From NCBI GenBank assembly GCA_025357995.1, contig JANYLF010000254.1, positions 1 to 23,581 on the forward strand: a stretch of 23,581 bases of DNA, read 5' to 3'. Below the pieces are notes generated by a model. That model did not search any database. It had not been told where the DNA came from and saw only the letters and a list, made by a program, of their open reading frames with translations. Numbering within the stretch: position 1 is the stretch's first letter; every line of letters begins with the position of its first letter. The stretch comes from Acidimicrobiia bacterium (lineage in GTDB: Bacteria > Actinomycetota > Acidimicrobiia > IMCC26256 > JAENVU01). This document shows, one piece after another, positions 1 through 7,554 of the stretch. The translations under genes and the position numbers were made by a program.

Positions 1-1
1 C

Positions 2-136
2 TTCCTCGTGTGTTTCACGGTGGTCTTTGGACTCGTCCTGGGCCGCTTCTACGAGAAGACTCATCGGCTGAGCGTCGTCGTGATGACTCACGTGTTGTAC
101 GACGCGGTGCTCTTCACGCTTGCCCTCTCCCGATGA
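2..136 (+). CDS. CPBP-family intramembrane metalloprotease, C-terminal fragment
   Basis: Only the last 44 codons lie in the window; the gene starts to the left. The visible frame encodes a hydrophobic segment, then GLVLGRFYEKTHRLS, then MTHVLYDAVLF. This matches the closing motifs of CPBP (CAAX protease/bacteriocin-processing) membrane proteases, where a segment of the type 'G.vlg.lYe.t..l' precedes a final helix carrying a His and an Asn/Asp that help bind the catalytic metal; here the His of THVLYD and the Asp four residues later would fill those roles. The reaction in this family is intramembrane peptide cleavage, but the substrate cannot be told from a fragment. It ends in TGA and is convergent with the next gene, 66 bp away. 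The family call rests on the motif alone, because the first catalytic Glu-rich motif is outside the window. Confidence 0.7.
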   Translation, partial: FLVCFTVVFGLVLGRFYEKTHRLSVVVMTHVLYDAVLFTLALSR

Positions 137-202
137 CGGTGGGCGGTGGGGGAGCGCGAGGTGACGAGCGGCGCCAGTGCGCGTCGGTGATGAGCGCGAC
201 CG

Positions 203-625
203 TTAGTCGCGGCGGGCGATGAGCCATTCGTTGCGGATGCTCTCGACGAACTCGGCGCTGGATCTGCCTTCGAGCGCCAGTGTGTCCAGTACTTGGCGCA
301 CGAGCACGAAGTGGAACTCGTCGGCTTCCTTCGGCCGCAGCTGCATACCGTGCGTCTCGACTCCTCGTTCGATCTCGAGCCCTGCCGTGTAGAGCGCCTT
401 CATGAGGTACTCGACACGTTCGGCGGGCTCGTCGGTCTCCCAATGGAACGGCCCGGGCCGCTTCGCCGCGACACGCCACGTAGTGATGAGTTCGTCGAAA
501 CCATCGATGGCCGAGGCACTGACCGAAGTCGTGCCGACCCGGCGGAGATCGGCGACCGCGGCGATGGCGTAGTCGAGCCACGCCAACGCGCTGGCCCGTG
601 AGACGGGCCCCACCTCGATCTTCAC
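203..625 (-). CDS. Hypothetical protein, 140 aa
   Basis: Family not recognised. I chose the GTG at 625 (protein begins VKIEVGPVSRASALAWLDYA). The frame stays open upstream to 931, but that extension is low in hydrophobics and does not look like protein. The product is soluble, mixed alpha/beta in composition, with an N-terminal strand-like KIEVGPV, a probable helix ALAWLDYAIAAVADL, a Trp- and Glu-rich middle, and a charged C-terminus ending EWLIARRD. No signal peptide, membrane segment or metal motif is visible. No strong Shine-Dalgarno precedes the GTG. It is divergent from the DoxX-Rieske gene across 169 bp, so the two may share a regulatory region. Function unknown. Confidence 0.6.
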   Translation of the reverse strand: MKIEVGPVSRASALAWLDYAIAAVADLRRVGTTSVSASAIDGFDELITTWRVAAKRPGPFHWETDEPAERVEYLMKALYTAGLEIERGVETHGMQLRPKEADEFHFVLVRQVLDTLALEGRSSAEFVESIRNEWLIARRD

Positions 626-794
626 ATCCGCAATTCTCGCGCTTCCCGACGACGATCGGCCGTCATCTCGGCTCGGTTCGCGGATCGGACGAAAAAAGCC
701 CTCTGAGAGCGACCTGAAAACTGCGCGGCAAACTTTACGCAACCTTGGGTCGGCCACGGTCGCCGACGCCGACACCGACTCATAACGTCCGACG

Positions 795-2006
795 GTGCCT
801 TCTGTCGCATCCTTCACTCCACCTCGCGTCGACCGGTTGCGAGCCAGTGTCGGGTGGGTCGTGCTCCCGCTCCGGGCGTTTCTCGGCATCACGTTTGTGT
901 TCGCGGGATTGCAGAAGCTCGCGGACTCCAACTATCTCGACGACCGTGCACCGAGCGGAGTGCATCAACAACTCCTCGCAACATCGCGCACCAGTCCGAT
1001 CGGCGGAGTGTTGACGTCCTTCGCGCATCATTCGACCGTCGTCGGACTCATGATTGCCTTCGCCGAACTCGCGATCGGGCTCGGCGCGTTGCTCGGATTG
1101 TGGACGCGCATCGCCGCGGTCGGTGGTGCCGTGATCTCGATCGGGTTCTTGTTGTCCGTGAGTTGGAACACGCATCCGTACTACCTCGGGTCCGACATCG
1201 TGTTTCTGTTCGGCTGGACGCCGCTCGTGATCGCGGGCGCCGGCGGAGTTCTCAGTGTCGATGCCTTCCTTGTGGCGCGCGCCCGACGCGACATGCGGGT
1301 CGCACCGATGGGTCGTGTCGACATCGAATTCGCCGCGGTCCGCAACCTGTGTGGCTCCTACGAGAAGGGGCGATGCGAGCGATTGAAGGGCGCGGCCTGT
1401 GATCCGGTGCCCTGTCCGGTGCTCGCGCAGCGGCCTCGACTACGACCGGACGTCGCGAAGGAGCTCGATCGTCGAGCGTTCCTTGGCGCGGCACGTGTCG
1501 CGGCCGGGGTGGCCGCAGGCGCAACCGTCGTCGCGGGTGGGGTGGCCGGTCTCGGTCGGCTGCTCCACGAACCGTCGACGAAGCGCGCCGCCGCGGCGCG
1601 CCTCGGTCAGGGACCCGGCCCGACCGGCGGATCCACGACGACGTCCCCGGCCGACTCCGCGCCGGCCGCGACCACCACCACCGTCCCCAAACCGCCGGGG
1701 ACCGCGATCGGACCGGGCGCGTCCGTGCCGGTCGCCGGTGCCGCGAGCTTCACCGATCCGATTTCGGGGGTTCCCGCGTACGTGGTGCAACCGACCGCCG
1801 GGGTGTTCCGCTGCTTCTCCGGCGTCTGCACGCACGCGGGTTGCACGGTCGACTATTCGAGGCCCAACAACCGTTTCGTGTGTCCCTGCCACGGCGCCGA
1901 GTTCGACGCGTCGACCGGTGCGGTGCTCGGTGGCCCGACGAATCAGCCACTCCCGGCGATCAATGTGGCGCTCGGTGCCGACGGTCAGCTCTACGTGACC
2001 GACTGA
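795..2006 (+). CDS. DoxX-type membrane domain fused to a Tat-signal Rieske [2Fe-2S] domain
   Basis: A 403-aa fusion starting at a GTG. Residues about 15-165 form a DoxX/DoxD-like four-helix membrane unit, with LRAFLGITFVFAGLQKL (26-42) and later helices around 83-101, 106-122 and 132-150. A cytoplasmic linker with four cysteines (186, 194, 202, 207) follows. Residues 225-258 look like an internal twin-arginine signal: DRRAFLG followed by an Ala/Gly/Val-rich helix. A Pro/Thr/Ser linker (272-305) leads to a C-terminal Rieske domain with CTHAGC (345-350) and CPCHG (363-367), giving ligands Cys345, His347, Cys363 and His366 plus a disulfide pair Cys350/Cys365. DoxX/DoxD relatives are quinone-linked membrane proteins, and Rieske domains pass single electrons. 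I infer a self-contained module moving electrons between the quinone pool and an extracytoplasmic acceptor. The partner is unknown, and no cytochrome gene is adjacent. Confidence 0.85.
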   Translation: MPSVASFTPPRVDRLRASVGWVVLPLRAFLGITFVFAGLQKLADSNYLDDRAPSGVHQQLLATSRTSPIGGVLTSFAHHSTVVGLMIAFAELAIGLGALLGLWTRIAAVGGAVISIGFLLSVSWNTHPYYLGSDIVFLFGWTPLVIAGAGGVLSVDAFLVARARRDMRVAPMGRVDIEFAAVRNLCGSYEKGRCERLKGAACDPVPCPVLAQRPRLRPDVAKELDRRAFLGAARVAAGVAAGATVVAGGVAGLGRLLHEPSTKRAAAARLGQGPGPTGGSTTTSPADSAPAATTTTVPKPPGTAIGPGASVPVAGAASFTDPISGVPAYVVQPTAGVFRCFSGVCTHAGCTVDYSRPNNRFVCPCHGAEFDASTGAVLGGPTNQPLPAINVALGADGQLYVTD

Positions 2007-2098
2007 TCGGTGGGGTTGCTATCGTCCGTTGATCGCTCGGCCCATCCCGCGGGAGTTCGCGGCCGAACCAATCGATCAACTCAATGGGGGAGTCGTCC

Positions 2099-2986
2099 GT
2101 GAACGAACAGCAGTTGGAGAAGGTCAGCGCCGCGCCGGGGTTCATTGCCGCGCTGGACCAGAGCGGTGGGAGCACGCCGAAGGCACTCGCGCTCTACGGC
2201 ATCGACGACAGCGCCTACTCCACCGACGAAGAGATGTACACGGTGATGCACGAGATGCGTACCCGCATCATCAAGAGTCCCAGCTTCAATGGCGACCGCA
2301 TCCTCGGCGCGATCCTCTTCGAGAACACCATGGACCGAGCGATCGACGGTCAGGAGACCTCGCACTATCTCTGGGATGTGAAGAACGTCGTGCCGTTCCT
2401 GAAGGTCGACAAGGGTCTCGCCGATGAAGCCGCGGGTGTGCAGCTGATGAAGCCGATGCCGGATCTCGACGCGCTGTGCGCTCGGGCCGTCGCCAAGGGT
2501 GTTTTCGGCACCAAGATGCGCTCGGTGATCAAGCTTGCCGATGCGGCAGGAGTGCAGGCGATCGTGGAACAGCAATTCGATGTGGGCCGCCAGATTCTCG
2601 GGCACGGTCTCGTACCGATCATCGAACCCGAGGTCGACATTCACAGTCCCGCGAAGGCCGAGGCCGAGGCGCTGCTGAAGGCAGCGATCACTGCCCAGCT
2701 CGACACGTTGGGCGACGGTCAGTCCGTGATGTTGAAGCTCACACTTCCCGAGGCCGACAACTTCTATACCGAGTTGGTACACCATCCGAAAGTCGTGCGG
2801 GTCGTCGCACTCTCCGGTGGGTACAGCCGCGAGGAGTCGAACGCGCGCCTTTCGCGAAACAACGGCGTGGTCGCGAGCTTCTCGCGAGCGCTCACCGAGG
2901 GATTGAGTGCGAAACAGAGTGACGGCGAATTCGATGCCGCGCTCGACGCGTCGATCGGAAGCATCTTCGCCGCGTCGAACACGTAG
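2099..2986 (+). CDS. fda: Class I fructose-bisphosphate aldolase
   Basis: Reversible cleavage of fructose 1,6-bisphosphate to glyceraldehyde 3-phosphate and dihydroxyacetone phosphate in glycolysis/gluconeogenesis, in the cytoplasm. The N-terminus (VNEQQLEKV then GFIAALDQSGGSTPKAL) closely resembles the single-domain class I aldolase of Staphylococcus type. The Schiff-base lysine is Lys213 in VMLKLTLPEA, and the length of 295 aa is typical. An ATG at 2084 is in frame, but the GTG at 2099 is preferred: GGGGGAG at 2086-2092 lies 6 nt before it, which would place that ribosome binding site inside the longer form, and family members begin at this point. Five bases separate its stop from the sulfotransferase gene. 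Many Actinomycetota use a class II aldolase instead; whether one exists elsewhere cannot be seen here. Confidence 0.93.
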   Translation: MNEQQLEKVSAAPGFIAALDQSGGSTPKALALYGIDDSAYSTDEEMYTVMHEMRTRIIKSPSFNGDRILGAILFENTMDRAIDGQETSHYLWDVKNVVPFLKVDKGLADEAAGVQLMKPMPDLDALCARAVAKGVFGTKMRSVIKLADAAGVQAIVEQQFDVGRQILGHGLVPIIEPEVDIHSPAKAEAEALLKAAITAQLDTLGDGQSVMLKLTLPEADNFYTELVHHPKVVRVVALSGGYSREESNARLSRNNGVVASFSRALTEGLSAKQSDGEFDAALDASIGSIFAASNT

Positions 2987-2991
2987 TCGTC

Positions 2992-3921
2992 GTGGCGACC
3001 GTCGTCCCGCAACGCACCCACGTCTACCAGAACCACCATCTCGACAGCACTCGGTGGGACGGGTTCGTCCCACGTGACGACGACATCGTCATCACGACCG
3101 CCTACAAGGCGGGCACCACTTGGACGCAGCGCATCGTGGCCGCGCTGGTCCTCGGACCGCCGCCGCTCTATGCCGACATGAACCAGTTGTCGCCGTGGAT
3201 CGACGCTCGTTGGAATGGCCCGATCGAACCGATGCTCGCCGGTGTCGAAGCGCAGGAGCATCGTCGGTTCCTCAAGAGCCACCTCGCGGCCGACGGCCTG
3301 CGGTACTTCCCGCAGGCCAAATACATCGTGGTCGGGCGCGATACGCGTGATGTCTTCATGTCGTTGTTCAATCACTATTCGTCGTACACGGATTTCGTTC
3401 TCAGCCTGCTGAACGACGCCGATCGACCGGGCCCCGAGTTCCCGGTGTGTCCGGCCACGCCGCAGGAGTTGTGGCCGCGTTGGATCAGCGAGGGCTGGTT
3501 CGAATGGGAGCCGGACGGTTGGCCGTACTGGTCACACCATCATCACCTCTCCACGTGGTGGGAGTCGCGCGATCTCGACAACGTGCTGTTCGTGCACTTC
3601 GGGGATCTCAAGGCCGACCCAGAAACCGAAATTCGGCGTGTCGCCGAGTACCTCGACATCGAGATCGACGATGGCGCGATGCCGGGAATCCTCTCGACCG
3701 TCGGGATCGACGCGATGCGCGAGGAAGCGCGCGGCGCCGACGATCCGATGCAGATGGCATTCGAAGGCGGCGCGGCCCGGTTCTTCTACAAGGGCGACAA
3801 CGGTCGCTGGCGCGGCGTCTTGAGCGACGACGATCTCGTGTTGTACGACAGCGCGGCGGCAACTTTGGATTCGCAGCTCCGAGCCTGGCTCGAAGGCGGC
3901 CGTCACGCAGTCGGCATCTAA
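2992..3921 (+). CDS. PAPS-dependent sulfotransferase family protein
   Basis: Predicted to transfer a sulfuryl group from 3'-phosphoadenylyl sulfate to an acceptor hydroxyl or amine. Of 309 aa, the 5'-phosphosulfate loop is TAYKAGTTWTQ at 36-46, a KSH at 95-97 supplies the likely catalytic His97, and the 3'-phosphate-binding segment is VVGRDTRDVFMS at 113-124, with Arg116 and Ser124. KGDNGRW at 267-273 corresponds to the conserved C-terminal PAPS-binding 'KG..G.W' element of cytosolic sulfotransferases. No signal peptide or membrane helix is present, so the protein is cytoplasmic. The GTG start lies 5 bp after the aldolase stop, suggesting cotranscription, although a metabolic link is not obvious. 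The acceptor is unknown. No PAPS synthesis or sulfatase gene is visible in the window, but a sulfatase-maturase-type enzyme lies 17 kb away. Confidence 0.88.
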   Translation: MATVVPQRTHVYQNHHLDSTRWDGFVPRDDDIVITTAYKAGTTWTQRIVAALVLGPPPLYADMNQLSPWIDARWNGPIEPMLAGVEAQEHRRFLKSHLAADGLRYFPQAKYIVVGRDTRDVFMSLFNHYSSYTDFVLSLLNDADRPGPEFPVCPATPQELWPRWISEGWFEWEPDGWPYWSHHHHLSTWWESRDLDNVLFVHFGDLKADPETEIRRVAEYLDIEIDDGAMPGILSTVGIDAMREEARGADDPMQMAFEGGAARFFYKGDNGRWRGVLSDDDLVLYDSAAATLDSQLRAWLEGGRHAVGI

Positions 3922-3923
3922 CT

Positions 3924-3942
3924 CACCGCGAACTCCCCGGTG
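3924..3942. terminator. Weak hairpin between convergent genes
   Basis: CACCG (3924-3928) and CGGTG (3938-3942) form a 5-bp stem with a 9-nt loop in the 30-bp gap between the convergent sulfotransferase and isomerase-like genes. There is no T tract. A bidirectional terminator is plausible from position only. Confidence 0.25.
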
Positions 3943-3951
3943 GCGTGATGT

Positions 3952-4833
3952 TTAGGCGAGGACGAGGGCGGCGCGGGAGAGTTGCGCCGCGAGATCGGCT
4001 GGGAGCCTGTCGAGGACCTCCGCGAGTGGTCCGCGTCCGGCGCAAGCGTCGACGAACGCCACCGCGGAACCCGCGGGTGCCGCGTCGATGGGAGCGGCGG
4101 CGGTGATCGTCAGGCCCTCGCCGACCTCCATCCGCATGGCGAGTCCCGGGAGCTCGTCGAATGCGAGCGCGCAGTCGATCGGGGACTCGGGCGCGTCGCC
4201 GACGGCGTTCGGGTCGTTGAGCAATCCGCCCTGCAACGCGCCGAAGCAGAGCGCGAACCACGTGACCGCGGTCAACTCATCGGCGGGACTTTCCGGGGCC
4301 TCGCCCCTCGGCTCGAAGATGTCCCGCTCGTGCAGCCATGAGTCCCACAGCATGTGACCCGCGATGACGGAGGCCGGGAAATGACCGAGCGGAGACTCGC
4401 AGCGGTTGGTCCAGGTATCAGCGGCGAACCCATCGAGGATTCCGGCCACGTTCAGCGTGGCGGCGCGTGACTGCTCGATGAGTTCGGGAACGGGAACCGG
4501 CAACGTGGCCGCGACGAGATCGTCGCTCGAGCTGGCCGGGTCGAAACCGTCGAGAAACGTGGTGGGCGTCGCACCGTCGCGCGCGTTGGAGAACGTGAGG
4601 CCGAAGAAGCCATCGACGACCATGAGGTGGCCGACCACCTCGCGCGCGTTCCATTCGGAGCAACGAGTGCCTCGGGTCCAGTCGTCGAGCGGGAGTGCAC
4701 GCAGCTCGGCGTCGAGGCGCGTGCGATGCGCGCGCCACGGCTCGAGCACGATCGCGAACGCGGGATCGATCGAGACGATGGGTGGCGCGTCGCCGTCGCG
4801 TTGGTAGTACTGGCGGAGTGGTCGAATGCCCAT
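3952..4833 (-). CDS. Maleylpyruvate isomerase N-terminal (DinB-like, mycothiol-dependent) family protein
   Basis: 293 aa, starting at ATG 4833 with AAGGAG 8 nt upstream. Residues about 25-175 look like the DinB-type four-helix bundle of mycothiol-dependent enzymes. The metal-binding histidines are His69 in EVVGHLMVVDGF, His160 in AGHML and His168 in WLHERDI, the usual three-His arrangement. The helix EPWRAHRTRLDAELRALPLDDWT and the phrase TRCSEWNAREVVGH are typical of this family. The C-terminal 110 residues resemble the second, less conserved domain. Relatives use mycothiol as a cofactor for isomerisation or thiol transfer, but most paralogues have no assigned substrate, and this one has none either. 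It stands alone on the minus strand, convergent with the sulfotransferase. The presence of the family supports an actinobacterial host. Confidence 0.85.
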   Translation of the reverse strand: MGIRPLRQYYQRDGDAPPIVSIDPAFAIVLEPWRAHRTRLDAELRALPLDDWTRGTRCSEWNAREVVGHLMVVDGFFGLTFSNARDGATPTTFLDGFDPASSSDDLVAATLPVPVPELIEQSRAATLNVAGILDGFAADTWTNRCESPLGHFPASVIAGHMLWDSWLHERDIFEPRGEAPESPADELTAVTWFALCFGALQGGLLNDPNAVGDAPESPIDCALAFDELPGLAMRMEVGEGLTITAAAPIDAAPAGSAVAFVDACAGRGPLAEVLDRLPADLAAQLSRAALVLA

Positions 4834-4991
4834 CGTGGGAGCTCCTTCGTGCGACGGGGGAGTCGCGAACCGCGGTACTACCAGATTGCGTCGGTCGCGC
4901 GGCCCGCGATCCGTTAGGGTCGCATGGGACGTGTGTCACACCGCGTCCACCAGGATGCGCCCCGCAGGCCTGGCCGAACGGGAGGACCCTG

Positions 4992-5096
4992 ATGGGCGAT
5001 AAGTCTCCGAAGAAACCGAACGACAAGAAGGTCGGGAAGTCACTCAAGGAAAAGCGACTCGACAAGAACGCCAAGCGCGAAGGCAAGAAGGCGTAG
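4992..5096 (+). CDS. Very small lysine-rich basic protein, 34 aa
   Basis: Starts MGDKSPKKPNDKK and ends AKREGKKA; 15 of 34 residues are Lys or Arg, and there are no aromatic residues or cysteines. The start is well supported: GGGAGGA lies 5 nt before the ATG. Codon use is G/C-ended where possible, and the reading frame closes cleanly with TAG. I recall similar short 'MGDKSP...K..KR' proteins in actinobacterial genomes, annotated as hypothetical; I cannot verify that here. The composition suggests a disordered polycation that could bind nucleic acid or ribosomes, but this is inference. It is divergent from the DinB-like gene and convergent with the F420-type enzyme, so it is a stand-alone transcription unit. 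Confidence 0.75.
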   Translation: MGDKSPKKPNDKKVGKSLKEKRLDKNAKREGKKA

Positions 5097-5173
5097 TGAA
5101 CACGTTGCGGTACTGAGAACGCGTCAGTCGGTGCTGCGCACGAGGCGGGGTTGCAATACCGCAGTGCTCCCGA

Positions 5174-6127
5174 TCAATTCCCGGCGAGTCGTTCCACGAT
5201 CGGCGCGACGGTATCGATCGAGTCGTCGTTGAACACGTAGTACGAGAGATCCCAGCGATCGCGGCGCTCGTCGAGCGTTGCACAGATCTCGTCGATCGAT
5301 CCGATCAACACGTGCGGACTCGCGAGCACACCTTCGGCGGTGAGATCCGCGGCTGTGTCGGGCGGCAGGGATCCGGCGATCGCGGAGGCGGTGTCTTCCC
5401 GATCGTCGGTCACGATCACGAACGGCACCACAATCGACAGCTCGATGTCGGCGTAGCGCGCACCGGCTTCGTTGCGGATCCACCCGATCTTGCGGTCGGT
5501 GGCATCGGCGGTGGCGTCGGGCAGGTTCTGGTCTTCCCACGCGGCGTTCGACTTGCGCGCGGGGTTCAGGCCGATGATGTCGGCTTGGCGTGCGGCGATG
5601 CGCAACATGCGCGGACCGCCGCACGCGATCATGATCGGCGGCGGCGTGGAGGGCGCGGGATACGCGGTGTGCCCGGTGATCGCGTAGTGCTCACCAATGA
5701 AGTCGACGGGCTTGCCCGAGAGCAGACTCTTGACGACGGCGACTGCTTCTTCCATGCGGGACACACGCACACCGGGCGCATCGAATGCCATCCCGGCCTG
5801 CTCGTAATCGGGTGCCATCCACCCTGCACCCAAGCCGACCTCGACTCGCCCGCCGGAGAGATGGTCGATCGTCGCCATTTCCTTCGCGAGCACGAGGGGG
5901 TGGCGGTAGTCGTTGTCGAAGACGAGACAACCGACGTTCAGCTTCTCGGTTCCGCAGACTGCCGCGGTCATGGCCGCGATCGGGCCGAGCTGGGTGTCGA
6001 AGTGGTCACGCAGGAACAAGGTGGAGAAGCCGAGCGACTCGATGCGCCGCGCCGCACCCACCCACGCCGATCCGGGCGCGGCGTCGGAGCTGTGCACACC
6101 GAACCGGAACCGACGATTGTGAGCCAT
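5174..6127 (-). CDS. LLM-class F420-dependent oxidoreductase
   Basis: 317 aa, cytoplasmic TIM barrel of the luciferase-like monooxygenase superfamily. The ATG at 6127 is chosen because CAGGAGA precedes it and the protein then starts at the first barrel strand (RFRFGVHSS). Family signatures are ESLGFSTLFLRDHF near residue 30, TIDHLSGGRVEVGLGAGW around 90-107, and IMIACGGPRMLRIAARQADIIGLNP in the second half. These match the subgroup of mycobacterial-type F420 enzymes often described as TIGR03621-like. They typically pass a hydride between F420 and a small organic substrate, which is unknown here. The C-terminal part (SSDEICATLDERR-like region and YYVFNDDS) is normal in length. It is divergent from the hydrolase at 6201 with 73 bp between start codons, so the two may share a promoter region. 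Confidence 0.88.
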   Translation of the reverse strand: MAHNRRFRFGVHSSDAAPGSAWVGAARRIESLGFSTLFLRDHFDTQLGPIAAMTAAVCGTEKLNVGCLVFDNDYRHPLVLAKEMATIDHLSGGRVEVGLGAGWMAPDYEQAGMAFDAPGVRVSRMEEAVAVVKSLLSGKPVDFIGEHYAITGHTAYPAPSTPPPIMIACGGPRMLRIAARQADIIGLNPARKSNAAWEDQNLPDATADATDRKIGWIRNEAGARYADIELSIVVPFVIVTDDREDTASAIAGSLPPDTAADLTAEGVLASPHVLIGSIDEICATLDERRDRWDLSYYVFNDDSIDTVAPIVERLAGN

Positions 6128-6200
6128 TGCGTTCTCCTGAAGTCGAAATGAGGGGCCGAGGATCGGATCTTGCCACGTTGGCCGTGCGCGAGGATGCGGC

Positions 6201-7031
6201 ATGCCCGAACCCGAAACTGGCCCGGAAACGCTGACGGTGACCGATGCCGATGGTGTCACGATCTTCGTGACCCGTTGGGCGGTCGACGTGCCGCGTGCGG
6301 TTGTCCATGTCGCGCACGGCTTGGGCGAGCACGCGGCAAGGTACGGGCGGCTCGCCGCCGCGCTGAACTGGTCCGGGTACACCGTCTACGCCGACGATCA
6401 CCGTGGGCATGGCCGCACCGGAGAGGCGATGGGTGGGTTGGGACCGCTCGGGCCGCGCGGCATGCTCGGCACGATCGATGCCGTCCATGCGGTCAGCGAG
6501 TTCGTGCAGTCGCAGCATTCTGGCCTGCCGTTCGTTTTGCTCGGTCACAGCTGGGGATCGCTGTTGGCCCAGAAGTGCGCGTTGCAGTGGGGGCGTGAGC
6601 TACAAGGGTTGGCCCTCACCGGCACGCGGCTCATGATGCCGCCGTTCCCCGACATGACGAGCTTCAACGACGGATTCGAACCGGCGGCAACTCCGTACGA
6701 TTGGCTCAGCCGCGATGCCGGCGAAGTCGCGAAGTACGTCGCCGATCCGTGGTGTGGATTCTCGCCCGACTTCCCGAACGAGGAGATGGTGGTGCTCGCG
6801 GGTCCGCCGACCAACGCGATCCCGGCGTCGTTGCCGATCCTGGTAATGAACGGAGCCGTCGACCCGGTGGGTGGCGAGGCGAGTGGAGAGGCGTTGGTCG
6901 ACGCGTACCGGGCCGTCGGCGTAGAAGACCTGACCTGGCGCTGCTATCCCGACGCGCGCCACGAGGTCTTCAACGAGACCAACCGCGACGAGGTCACCGC
7001 CGATCTCCTCGCATGGCTCGACGCGCGTTAG
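6201..7031 (+). CDS. Alpha/beta hydrolase, monoacylglycerol-lipase type
   Basis: 276 aa, soluble, with a full serine-hydrolase triad: Ser117 in the nucleophile elbow GHSWGS, Asp221 in NGAVDPVGG and His254 in DARHEVFNE. The oxyanion-hole segment HVAHGLGEHAARYGRLA (about 36-52) and YADDHRGHGRTG (63-74) are characteristic of the monoglyceride lipase/lysophospholipase group ('serine aminopeptidase S33' family). The expected reaction is hydrolysis of a monoacylglycerol or similar ester; the substrate is not determined. There is no signal peptide. The start at ATG 6201 is the first one in the divergent gap and fits the family N-terminus (LTVTDADGVTIFVTRW). The last 4 nt overlap the end of the convergent NTF2-like gene. 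Confidence 0.9.
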   Translation: MPEPETGPETLTVTDADGVTIFVTRWAVDVPRAVVHVAHGLGEHAARYGRLAAALNWSGYTVYADDHRGHGRTGEAMGGLGPLGPRGMLGTIDAVHAVSEFVQSQHSGLPFVLLGHSWGSLLAQKCALQWGRELQGLALTGTRLMMPPFPDMTSFNDGFEPAATPYDWLSRDAGEVAKYVADPWCGFSPDFPNEEMVVLAGPPTNAIPASLPILVMNGAVDPVGGEASGEALVDAYRAVGVEDLTWRCYPDARHEVFNETNRDEVTADLLAWLDAR

Positions 7032-7489
7032 TCCTCGATGCCGAGGACGCCGAGATCGCCGTGGATCTGGCCGCCGTCGGCGATCCACTGCATCACCACG
7101 GCTTCGCCTTCACTCGGGTTGTAGATGTCTTCCTGGCGTGACCACTCCCCGTTGCCCGCGTACTCGAGGATCGTGACGCAGCCGAAGCGGTAGACCTCGT
7201 CGCCGCCTTTGGGATCCGGGAACACTTGCCATGGATAGAACACCACGCGGTTGCCGTCGACCACATGCCACGCGACGGGGAACTGCATCATCGGTACCGG
7301 TGCCATCACCTCGACGATCTTCGCCTTGATCGCCGCGCGCCCCACCATGGTGCCGAGGTGATGCTCGACCCACTCGCAGTCTTCGCTGTGCAGGTCGGCC
7401 CAGTGACTCCAATCGCCCGAATCGCCGGCGGCGATGAACGCGTGAAACGCGGCCTCGACCTCGTCACGCGGGTACACCGTGTCGCTCAT
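7028..7489 (-). CDS. NTF2-like (SnoaL-type) domain protein
   Basis: 153 aa, starting at ATG 7489 with GGAGA about 6 nt upstream. The layout is that of the cone-shaped NTF2/SnoaL fold: an N-terminal helix (RDEVEAAFHAFIAAGDSGDWSHWADLHSEDCEWVEHHLGT pattern), a helix VGRAAIKAKIVEVM, then strands VAWHVVDGNRVVFYPWQVF and GCVTILEYAGNGEWSRQEDIYNP. Family members are ketosteroid-isomerase-like enzymes, polyketide cyclases or ligand-binding proteins. Asp37/Glu39 and His43/His44 in the pocket-forming region could be catalytic, but this is inference. The C-terminal extension past the final strand (EAVVMQWIADGGQIHGD) is common in proteobacterial and actinobacterial homologues. Substrate unknown. It is convergent with the hydrolase, overlapping by 4 nt. 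Confidence 0.8.
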   Translation of the reverse strand: MSDTVYPRDEVEAAFHAFIAAGDSGDWSHWADLHSEDCEWVEHHLGTMVGRAAIKAKIVEVMAPVPMMQFPVAWHVVDGNRVVFYPWQVFPDPKGGDEVYRFGCVTILEYAGNGEWSRQEDIYNPSEGEAVVMQWIADGGQIHGDLGVLGIED

Positions 7490-7554
7490 GCCTGTCTCCT
7501 CGATCTCCGACGCGAACGCGCGCAGCGTATCGGCGCGGCTGAGAGGGCATGGGT

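Noticed and set aside
626..794. Possible promoter CATAAC at 781-786 before the DoxX-Rieske gene.
   Set aside because: No acceptable -35 hexamer at 16-19 bp, so it cannot be told from background.
5105..5163. Inverted repeat TGCGGTA ... TACCGCA between the basic small protein and the F420-type gene.
   Set aside because: The 7-bp arms are 45 bp apart, too far for a terminator hairpin and not clearly an operator.
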